Below are positions 8,582 to 16,671 of a stretch of 27,249 nucleotides of DNA, piece by piece. Numbering within the stretch: position 1 is the first letter of the stretch; each line of letters starts with the position of its first letter. This DNA comes from Chrysochromulina tobinii. Taxonomy: Eukaryota > Haptophyta > Prymnesiales > Chrysochromulinaceae. The translations under genes were made by a program, and so were the position numbers. The stretch spans positions 1 to 27,249 of the forward strand of contig JWZX01000811.1 of assembly GCA_001275005.1 (NCBI GenBank). Reading direction: 5' to 3'. The notes beneath the pieces were generated by a model. That model made no database searches, was not told the origin of the DNA, and was given only the letters and a program-made list of their open reading frames with translations.

Positions 8582-11500
8582 CTACAAATGCCCCTCCATT
8601 CGTGCAAGCAGATCTGACTGCGAGCGGGGGCTGAGCGGCGGCGCCATCATCGTCGCTTGCCGCCGTGGCGAGGCGGCCGAGACGGCGCGCGAGGTCGGCG
8701 CGCCGTCTCGAGCGCGGGGTTCGGAGCGCGGGGCTGCTCCGAGCGGCACGCTCGCGCGCGCACCTCGCGCCGTCTGCGCCCGAGGCTGTGAAGGGACCCC
8801 TTGGAGGGCGTAAGCTCCCTTCACAGCCTCGTAAGTTCCCTTCACAGCCTCTCTTGCCGCGCTGGACTCGAGCTGGGCATCGTGCTGGGCATCCCGCTGG
8901 GCGTCTCCGTTGTGCTCCGGGTGCCACGTGTGTTCCTGCTGCCATGCGACCTCCTCGTCCGCACTCCACCTGCCTCCACGAGCGGCGGCGAGCCTCCGAT
9001 GGATCGCGCCGACAGCCTCGGCGAGTGCGGGCAGCACGCCCGAGTGACGGTGTGCCTGATCGAGCGCCTGTGTGCGCGCACGCTGCGCGGCCGCGAGCGT
9101 CGCCGCGTCCTGCGCGAGGCACTCAACCGTGTCGAGCTGCTCCAGCACCCGTGCTAGCGAGCAGAGCTTTGGGGCCGCAGCAGGCCGTGCGAAGGCTTCC
9201 AACAATCGGCCCGCGGGGCCCTCCATGAGTCGGTCGCCAACAGCTTGCGGCACGAATGCGGCGCGCCGGGCGAACGTGGAGCTGTTCGGCCCGAGGACCG
9301 GCCGGCGTGGCGCGAGTGGCGCGGCTCGCGCCCCTCGGGCCGAGCTGGCTCTCATTGTAACGGCTGTGGACGCGGGCTCGTCATGCTGTGCGGCACGCAT
9401 CGCGTTGAGCGGTTGCGGTGCGCTCAGCGCCGCCGCCTCTGCAGAAAGTTCGAGTCGAGCTGTCCTCAAGTCGAGTCGACCCGAGAGGCGACCCCCAGAG
9501 CTCAACGCGCGCGCGTCCACGGAGCTCAACGCGCGCGCGTGGGGCACCTGTGGGGAGCCCGCTGGCGCGGACCAACGAGCTGTCCACACGTCCACAGGCT
9601 CCTTGTGGTTACGACCTCCACTCGCCGCCTGAGCCATCGGCACGACGTGAGTGGGCTGGTGCATCCGGAGCGCGGCGAAATTGTTCTGAGGCCAGCGCGG
9701 CGCGGGGGCCTCTGCCCGGTCGGCGGCGGCGGCGGCGGGGGCGGCGGCGGCGGCGGCGCGGCGGCGGGCGGCGAGATTCGACTTTGGATGCAGTGGCAGG
9801 CCCGCCGCTTTGCGCATGGCCAGCACCTCGGCGTACGCCGCGTCGGATGCATACCACACCTCAAGGAGGCTCTCCTGTGGGGAGGATAGGGCGCCGTGGT
9901 GAGCACATGCATGCACTCGGCCTGCTCGGGTTCGAGCGCCTCAAGCAGGCTCTCCAAGGCGCCGTAGTGAGCACATGCATGCACTCGGCCTGCTCGGGTT
10001 CGAGCGCCTCAAGCGGGCTCTCCTGGCGCTGTGCCTCCGCCCGGGCTCGCAAGATCGCCGCGGCAGCCTCGGCGGGCACACCCATCCATAACTTCTTGGC
10101 GGGCTCCGCCGCCGGCGCCGGCGCGGCGCCCGGCACGGCCCCCAGGCCCATCAGCATCGCCCCGCCCCGGTGGCCAAAGAGTATCTCGTCCGTTGTCGCA
10201 CGGGTCGCGGAAGAGGCGTCGTCCGGAGCGCCACCGAGGTCGGTCGGGATGGGCGGCGGCGGCGACTCCTCAGCGTCGCTCACGACCACCGCGGTGCCAT
10301 CCTCGTTGATCACCCCCTCCCCCACCGCCTGCCCCGCAAGCGAAGTCCGCAGCGCCGCGGTAGAGCGGCTAGGGAGCGAACGGAGCGCATGTCTATCACG
10401 TGCCCGCTCGAGCTGACCGACTACGTCCGACGGTAACGGCTTCTCGCGCCCACTGAGCGGGTGGCGCGCCGGCCGTGCAGCGAGTGCCTGCTCGGCCGCA
10501 TCGGCGGTGCGCGCGGCCGCCCTATGCCGCTGCTGCTGCGAGGAGAGCTGCGGCTGCTGCAGATCCCATGAGGAGATCCCCCGGAGCGCGCATCCGGATC
10601 TGCTGGCGCCGATCGCGCCGCTGGCGCCGCCTGCGGCGAGGCTTCCCTCGGCGAGGCTTCCAGGAGAGACCTCCTCAAGACTACGCAGCAGTTGCTGCCG
10701 ATGCCCGTACGCGAGGAGGAGGGTCTTGATGTTCTCACCTGATGAGGGAGGCAATCAGAGGTCAGTCGAGGCAATCAGAGGCCATTAGAGATGTCCAAAC
10801 ACGAGGAGGGTCTGGTTGATCTCACCTGATGAGGGAGGCAATCAGAGGTCATCTGAGATGTTCTCACCGAGGGAGCCGCTGCCGATCTCGTCAGCCTCGC
10901 CGCCGGTGCCAGTGGCCGTAAACGCCGTGAGGGCTTCAAGGAACTCAGCCCACTCGACTTGGCCGGAGCGATCGTGGTCCATTCGCGCAAAGAGCGCAGC
11001 AGAGAGCGCCTCGTCAGCAAAGAGCGCCGTCTCGAGCATCGCCGTACGCAGCTGGGCCAGCGAGATCACGCCCGTCCCTTGCGTATCGATGCCCTCGAAG
11101 CACTCACGCAGCTCTGCCACGATCGTGTCGCCGGCGAGCTGCTGTCCGGGCAGCTGGTACGCGCGCCGTCGGAGCCATGTGGCGACCGCGTGCGTGTTCA
11201 CCACCTTCTTCTCGACGACGACGGCGCGAGGCTTGGACACGTCCAGCGCGAACACCATGAGCAGGCGAGCAGGCGCCGCCGCGGGCGTGCCACCCCCGCT
11301 GCCACCCAGATGCAGCACAGCACGACGGCCCACGAAGTTGTACGTCGTCTTGCAGGCTTGGTAGACGGTGGGATCGGCGAGTATGGGACTTCGGCCCGCG
11401 TCCGCGGCGAGCGCCAGCTGCATCGAGAGCGCCACCGGGAGTCCGATCGTGACGGTCTCGAGCGACTCGTCGGAGGAGAGGCAGCCGAGGCACACGAGCC

Positions 11501-13067
11501 CGCTAGAGAGTCCAATGGTGCATTGCCGATGGCCCTCATTCGAGAGGCGCGCGCTCAGAGCGAGCGCTGCGGCGACGGCGCGGCGCGCGGCGACGGCGGA
11601 CGTGAGCGGCTCGGGTGGCAGACCGAAGGCACAGAGGGCAAAGCCGCCCTCGCCCGTCTGCACAAAGTGGCGGAAGGCGCCCTGCTTCTCGAGGACCACT
11701 TGCTGCACCAGAGCGACCGCCTGCTGAGTCGCGATCACGTCGGCTGCGCTCACGAGCTGCGTGCTCGGGAAGCGCACAGCGAGCATCACGACGTCGGCAG
11801 CGGCCCGATAGGAGCGCGCGCGAGCCACACCTTCCGCCTGCACGAGCGCGCGCTCGAGGGGCGGTAGGTACGGCGCGATGTACTCGTGCATGTCGATGGA
11901 GCCGGAGAAGTCCGCATCGAGGGCGTCGAAGCGAGCTCTGAGCTCAGCCTCGGAGATCTCGCCGAGCTCGCGCTCGCGCACGAACGCACAGAATTCGGCG
12001 TAGTCGAGCTTGCCGTCGTTGTTGATGTCGGCGAGGGGCGCCACCTGCTGGCGCAGAGCACGCAGGGCGGCGTGGCTCGCGGCCACGTCGATGCCGGCGG
12101 CGGACGCGTCGACGGCTCGGAGCAGCAGCACAGACGACGGCATGGTACGTCGAGTGGTTTCATACGAGAGGCGGAGCGAATCCGAGCACAGAGTCAGCAC
12201 ATCCTGCGACGCGAGCGTGTCGCCCGGACGGGCATACCGGTGCACGTTGCGCGCCGTCTCGGCGAGCGGCTCGCCCCACACGATCGCCTCCCAGCGCGTC
12301 GTCGGCGCCCCCACGTGCAGAAGGTACAGGTCGCCCACGCCCACGCCCGCCGCGAGCGCAAGCCGATGGCGCGGGCGCGCCGGCACGCCCTTGACGAGCT
12401 GAGCACCGCACGCGTCGAGCACCTTCGAGTCCGCCCCGTCTGGCACCCATAGCAGGCCGCCCTGGTTGAGCATCGGGCAGCCGCGCGCCTGCCTACAGAT
12501 GTCGCGCAGCCGCTCGCGTGTCATGTCGGCCTTCTGGACCGCCGCCTCGCACTCCTCTCGATCTTGGCGCTCCAAGGTGGCCTTCGCTGCTTCGCCGTCG
12601 CCGCCACTCGGTCCGCCACTGCCGTCGATGCCGGCCTCGGTGAGCGACAGGCCGTTGAGCGTTCGCTGCAGCTCAAGCGCGCAACGGCTGGCGCTAATCG
12701 TCGCACTGGGCGCACTTGCATGCCGCTCTGGCCCGGTGCGCGGAGTGAACCGCCATACGGCGACCATGCAGCTTCCGGTGAACTTGACGACGTCGCCGCC
12801 GTGGGCATGGACGGTCGAGACGAGGCGGCTAAACGCGGCGGCCAAGTTGTTGAGGACCTTGGCACGCTGCTGCTCGGCCAACTGCAGCTCGACGGCGCTG
12901 CAGTCTGCCTCGCCATGCGGCAGCGTCTCTGAGAGACGATCTAACCCACCAATGTCCATGAACAGAAATGCACCGCTGAGCGACTCTTTGCCGTCGTGCG
13001 AGCTGCGCGGACCTCTCGAGAGGCACTCGAGGACGGCCTTCGGCAAGAAGGCGATCAAGTCAGACAT
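8582..13067 (-). CDS. Soluble-adenylyl-cyclase-like protein with two cyclase domains and two EF-hand pairs
   Basis: Proposed exons, read on the minus strand, are 13067-10868, 10738-9975 and 9874-8582, giving about 1418 residues. The start MSDLIAFLPKAVLECL resembles the N terminus of soluble cyclases; an ATG at 13136 would add 23 residues. Order: class III cyclase domain C1 (about 30-320; GAFLFMDIGGLDRLSE with D38, GGDVVKFTGS with K95); EF-hands DINNDGKLDYAE (347-358) and DADFSGSIDMHE (384-395); C2 (about 423-587; GGFALCAFGLPPEP and TIGLSSGLVCLGCLSSDE, closely following the ADCY10 C2 pattern); EF-hands DTQGTGVISLAQ (661-672, last acidic position lost) and DHDRSGQVEWAE (697-708); then a long Ala/Pro/Ser-rich probably disordered tail. 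In C1 the second metal Asp is Ser99, so classical two-metal catalysis is doubtful. The NTPase/TPR region of animal ADCY10 is absent. The first intron is well supported; the second boundary and the tail are less certain. Confidence 0.75.
8782..8851. repeat. Inverted and direct repeat in the cyclase tail exon
   Basis: GAGGCTGTGAAGGG at 8782-8795 is followed by its exact reverse complement CCCTTCACAGCCTC at 8817-8830 and again at 8838-8851. On the coding (minus) strand the direct pair encodes EAVKGTY EAVKGAY, a seven-residue in-frame duplication. The inverted copy could form a hairpin with a loop of about 21 bases. Confidence 0.7.
9721..9772. repeat. GGC/GCG trinucleotide tract encoding an Ala-rich run
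   Basis: A nearly pure GGC-type tract lies in the last exon of the cyclase-like gene. Read on the minus strand it encodes an alanine run interrupted by Arg and Pro. It marks low-complexity, probably disordered protein and may vary between strains. Confidence 0.7.
9861..10025 (-). repeat. Second proposed intron of the cyclase-like gene with a 68-bp tandem duplication
   Basis: On the plus strand, near-identical segments start at 9901 and 9969 (period 68), each beginning GAGCACATGCATGCACTCGG. A partial third copy, TCAAGGAGGCTCTCC, lies at 9861-9875. On the coding strand the acceptor is CCCCACAG at 9875, and the next exon opens GAGAGCCTCCTTGAG, almost the same as GAGAGCCCGCTTGAG at 10022-10008. 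A GT donor at 9974 gives a 100-base phase-0 intron that joins the two open frames. The acceptor is convincing; the donor is uncertain because it sits in duplicated sequence. Confidence 0.6.
10739..10867 (-). repeat. First intron of the cyclase-like gene, built from duplicated exon-edge sequence
   Basis: On the minus strand the exon ends ...GGCTCCCTCG (10868), the intron begins GTGAGAACATC, and it ends CTCATCAG, followed by an exon that again begins GTGAGAACATCAAG (10738). Removal of 129 bases gives SLGENIKTLLLAYG in frame. A third, internal copy CTCATCAGGTGAGATCAACC lies near 10820-10840. The string GACCTCTGATTGCCTC recurs three times between about 10744 and 10853. The retained intron has an in-frame TGA at its start (10842). 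Confidence 0.75.
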
Positions 13068-13253
13068 CGTAAGCTGTTCGCGGGAGTGTGAACGGCCATG
13101 GGAGAGTGAACTGGTGACGAGGAGAGTAAAAGCCATGGGAGAGCTGCAAGACTCCTCGTCACCAGGGAAGACAGCGTAGCAGCAATTTCACAGCCTGAAA
13201 TTCTTTTCACACGTGGGCGCGGGCGCGTGCGTCGCAATTCTCGCAGTACGAGG
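13068..13253. promoter_or_regulatory. Divergent promoter region between cyclase-like gene and RF3 gene
   Basis: The two start codons lie 186 bases apart on opposite strands. CCATGGGAGAG occurs twice (about 13097 and 13134), and the second copy includes the alternative upstream ATG of the cyclase-like gene. No TATA box was recognised. Confidence 0.4.
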
Positions 13254-15279
13254 ATGGATATGGCGAAGACCTTACATCTCTACTTATTGGCAGCCCTCGT
13301 GCCATTCGTGACAGCATTCGAAGCACCGTGCATACGCTGCACCGGGGCGTCGCGCACTGCCGTGCCGCAGCTCATTCTCACTCTCAAGGAGGAGGTCGAC
13401 CGCCGGCGCAACCTGGCCATCATCTCTCACCCCGATGCGGGCAAGACGACGCTCACAGAGAAGCTGCTGCTGTACGGTGGCGCGATCCAATCCGCAGGCG
13501 CGGTCAAGGCTAAGGGGGAGCAGCGCCGTGCCACTTCCGACTTCATGGCCATCGAGCAGGAGCGTGGCATCTCGATCTCGACGTCCGTGCTGACTTACGA
13601 GTACTCTGGAAAGCACGTGTCTATCCTCGACACGCCGGGGCACCAGGACTTTTCTGAGGACACATATCGCACGCTCGCGGCCGCCGACAATGCAGTCATG
13701 CTCATCGATGCCGCCAAGGGCCTCGAGCCGCAGACGCGCAAGCTCTTCGAGGTGGCGCGGCTCCGTCGGCTGCCGCTCTTCACCTTTGTCAACAAGCTCG
13801 ATCGCCCCGCGCGCACCCCGTACGACATCTGCGGCGAGATCGAGGCCGAGTTCGGCATCACGTGCTGCCCGGTGGTCTGGCCCATTGGGAGCGGCGACCG
13901 CTTCCGCGGCGTTCTCGACCGGCGCTCGAAGAAGGTCATGCTCTTCGAGCGTGGTGAGCGCGGCAAGGAGGCTGTGATCACCAATATGATGTCGGTGGAC
14001 GACCCGGCGCTCCTCGATGCACTCGGCGACGTGGAGCTGTATGAGAGGCTGCTCGAGGACGTCGAGCTGCTCGACGAGCTCATGGAGCCGCTCGACATGG
14101 CCAAAGTCTTCAAGGGCGAGCAGACGCCCATCTTTTTCGGCTCGGCGATGGTGCGCGCCTGTGCCCGAAGTACCGCCCCATCGAGCAGCCGCCTCGCAGC
14201 CTGCCGCCTCGCAGCCTGCCGCCTCGCAGCCTGCCGCCTCGCAGCTTGCCGCCTCGCAGCCTACCGCCTCGCAGCCTGCCGCCTCGCGTGACCCTCTTGC
14301 CCAGTGCTGACGCTACCTGGGCTCATCGCAGACCAACTTCGGCGTCCAGCACTTCCTCGATAGCTTCATGGAGCTGGGCGCGCCGCCGCTCGCACGCGCG
14401 CTCGACGTGAGCGGCGCGACCGCAGAGGGCCGGGCGAGCGGTGCCGACTTCCAGAGCGGCGCCATTGCCGACGACGCCGAGGTCGTCGACCCACGCAGTG
14501 ACGAATTCTCCGGCTTCGTGTTCAAGCTGCAGGCGAATCTGGACCCAAAACATCGAGACCGGATGGCCTACGTGCGCGTGTGCTCGGGCACGTTCCACAA
14601 GGGCCTCAAAGTGAAGCACGCGCGGCTCAAGGGCACTGAGATCACGCTCTCATCGGCCACCGCGATGCTCGGCAATGAGCGCAAGCCGTTTGACGACGAG
14701 ATGATCGCGTTCCCGGGCGACATCATCGGGCTCAACAACCCGTCAGGCACGCTCTCGATTGGCGACACCCTCTACACGGGTGGGAAGCGCATCTCTTTCG
14801 CCAAGATCCCCTCCTTCTCGCCCGAGGTCTTCGCGCGCTGCCTGTGTCCCTCTCCCTCCAAGGCGAAGTCGTTCAACAAGGGGCTCGATCAGCTGATCGC
14901 CGAGGGCGCCGTGCAGCTGCTGCGCGAGCGCGGCGAGGAGGCGGGCGGCGGCGTGCCCATCCTCGCGGCCGTTGGCCCACTGCAACTCGAGGTCGTCCAG
15001 AGCCGCATGCAGACCGAGTATGACGTCGACGTCAAGTTCGAGCCGATCTCGTACACGAGCGCGCGCTGGGCGCTCGCAGGGTGGGACGCGGTGGACGAGG
15101 CGGTGGAGGCCAACAAGCTGCTCAACATTCGCAAGCTGAGCGACGTGTACGGCCGGCCGGTGCTGCTCTTCCCTTCCGAGTGGCGGCTCAATTCGGTCGT
15201 GGGCGAGCTGAGCGACAAACTCGGGCTGCGACCGCACGCGCTGGCGCCCGACGTGGAAGAGCGGCGGAGGAAGAAGTGA
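13254..15279 (+). CDS. prfC: Peptide chain release factor 3 (bacterial type), probably plastid-targeted, one intron
   Basis: Exons 13254-14150 and 14332-15279 give 614 residues. RF3 is the translational GTPase that recycles RF1/RF2 from bacterial-type ribosomes after termination. G-domain motifs are G1 SHPDAGKTT (58-66, K64), [16 protein letters not shown] from residue 126 and NKLD at 180. RF3-type sequence follows: [40 protein letters not shown] across the intron, [30 protein letters not shown] and [21 protein letters not shown]. coli RF3 is 529 residues; the extra length is mainly the N terminus. That N terminus, [25 protein letters not shown], is a signal peptide followed by Phe at the likely cleavage point, the pattern of plastid preproteins in red-lineage secondary algae, with a short basic and Ser/Thr-containing stretch after it. 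Plastid targeting is an inference; a mitochondrial role is the alternative. Confidence 0.9.
14151..14331 (+). repeat. RF3 intron with a 15-bp minisatellite
   Basis: The intron is 181 bases, starts GTGCGCGCC and ends CTCATCGCAG, phase 0. Between 14188 and 14287 it holds nearly seven copies of GCCGCCTCGCAGCCT with a few substitutions. Every unit contains a CAG, so the array offers a series of potential upstream acceptor sites. Because the unit length is divisible by three, reading through it yields a repeated LAACR peptide before a stop. Confidence 0.9.
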
Positions 15280-15620
15280 GTTGTAGAAGTGAGATGAGTG
15301 CGCGGTGCGACTACGATAGGCGGTTGCGTGGAGCCGCGTGCATGTACGTTGATCAAAAGTTTTCGTTATCGTTGCTTGGCATCCAGATCCACCACACCGC
15401 ACACGAGTGATGAGATCCACGTCTCCTGTTGTCGATTAACTTACGCACGCGAACAGCACACCGCAACACCCGCTCCGCAACGCCGATTGCACTCGTACTC
15501 GGAGCCGAGCGCGGGTTGCGCGCTCGCGGTAATGCTACACACACGAGGGCCGGTACGGGCTCTCCAGCCGTTCTGCGCCCTGTGGGCTGTGGCTCACACG
15601 CGTTTAGAAACGCGTCCTGC
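15280..15620. other. Convergent intergenic region
   Basis: This stretch separates the 3' ends of the RF3 gene and the acidic repeat-protein gene. It is AT-richer around 15345-15375 and should hold both 3' untranslated regions. Nothing else was recognised. Confidence 0.4.
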
Positions 15621-16250
15621 TCACTCGACCACGCAGGACGCCTTGGCGGGGGCCTCGACGACGGGCTCCTTGGGCTCGGTCTCGACGCCCTCCTTGGCCT
15701 CGTTGACGTCGGCGTCCTTGGCGGGGGCCTCGACCTCAGGCTCCTTGGGCTCGGTCTCGACGCCCTCCTTGACCTCGTTGAGCACGTCGGCGTGCTCCTT
15801 GGCAGGGGCCTCGACCGCGGGCTCCTTGGGCTCGGTCTCGACGCCCTCCTTGACATCGTTGACGTCGGCGTCCTTGGCGGGGGCCTCGACCTCAGGCTCC
15901 TTGGGCTCGGTCTCCACACCCTCCTTGACCTCGTTGACCTCAGCGTCCTTGGCGGGCGCCTCGACGGGCTCCTTGGGCTCGGCCTCGGCTTCGACACCCT
16001 CCTTTGCCTCGTTGATGTCGGCGTCCTTCATGTCGGTGTCGGTGGACGCGGGCACCTCCTTCTTCTGCTCCTCATGGTCCTCGGCCGCCTCCTTCGCCTT
16101 CTTCTCTGGCGACGCCTTCTTCTCCTCGCCCTCGAGCACCTCGTCGGGAGCGGCACGCTTCTTGGGCTCCTCAACCTTGCCAGGCGACGGCGCGTTGGTG
16201 TCCTTGATGTTCTTGAGCGCGTCAGCGGGCATCTTGACCATGGTCGCCAT
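15621..16250 (-). CDS. Acidic, Lys/Glu/Pro-rich repeat protein
   Basis: 209 residues from the ATG at 16248-16250. Longer extension of the same frame upstream has no supporting features and crosses the neighbouring gene. Residues 1-83 are charged, with two basic clusters (EPKKRAAPDE and KKASPEKKAK) that could be nuclear localisation signals. Residues 84-209 are five tandem units of 23-27 residues with consensus EGVETEPKEPEVEAPAKDAD followed by VNEVK; the last unit ends ASCVVE. There is no signal peptide or membrane segment and no recognised domain. The protein should be largely disordered and highly acidic in the repeats. Possible roles include chromatin or cytoskeleton association, but I do not recognise a family. 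The repeats are also close at DNA level (15624-16001), which points to recent tandem duplication. Confidence 0.7.
   Translation of the reverse strand: MATMVKMPADALKNIKDTNAPSPGKVEEPKKRAAPDEVLEGEEKKASPEKKAKEAAEDHEEQKKEVPASTDTDMKDADINEAKEGVEAEAEPKEPVEAPAKDAEVNEVKEGVETEPKEPEVEAPAKDADVNDVKEGVETEPKEPAVEAPAKEHADVLNEVKEGVETEPKEPEVEAPAKDADVNEAKEGVETEPKEPVVEAPAKASCVVE
15624..16001 (-). repeat. Five in-frame tandem repeats of about 75 bp
   Basis: The unit boundaries follow the peptide repeat of the acidic protein. Units are 69 to 81 bases and differ mainly by small in-frame insertions (for example EHADVL in place of DADV) and single substitutions. Strings such as GGCTCCTTGGGCTCGG recur at every unit on the plus strand. 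Confidence 0.85.
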
Positions 16251-16671
16251 GATTACTGCGCGCGACGACGAGGGCCGCGCGGAGGTCAGCACTGGTGAGC
16301 GCGCGCTCGAACTGGGCGGTGCGCGCGCGAGCATGGGCGCGGAACGGATGCGCACGGAAGCGGGAGATTCGGCCGATCGTGCGGGCACGGTGTGCTTGGG
16401 AGGTGGAGGCGGGCGGGCGCGTGCGCGCGGGGGTGCATGTGCCGTCCCATGACCGCGGGCGCTGCGGTGCGTGCCTTGTGATGGGAGGTCCTGAGACTGA
16501 TATCGAGTTCGCGCTTTCTGAATGACACAGATTCTGAGAGAATCTTGTTCGAAGAGCTCAGCATGCGGATGACCCTCACGAAAGGGAGCGCAATGCTTCC
16601 GTTCGCACCCCCCAGCCCAAACAACTTCTCTGTTCACCTTGTGAACTCTCACCCATAGCGTGTGAATTTTC
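16251..16671. promoter_or_regulatory. Divergent intergenic region with possible missing 5' exon
   Basis: The starts of the acidic repeat protein (minus) and the second fucosyltransferase-like gene (plus) are 421 bases apart. The region must hold both promoters. Because the plus-strand protein lacks the expected N-terminal membrane anchor, an unrecognised first exon may lie here or further upstream. I found no convincing candidate. Confidence 0.35.

Noticed and set aside
14743-15420. Minus-strand frame of 225 codons
   Set aside because: It is antisense to the second RF3 exon, which has clear family motifs on the plus strand.
15298-16452. Plus-strand frame of 384 codons with Ser/Leu/Thr repeats
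   Set aside because: The repeats are the antisense reading of the acidic repeat protein. The minus-strand version has a sensible start, charge pattern and stop.
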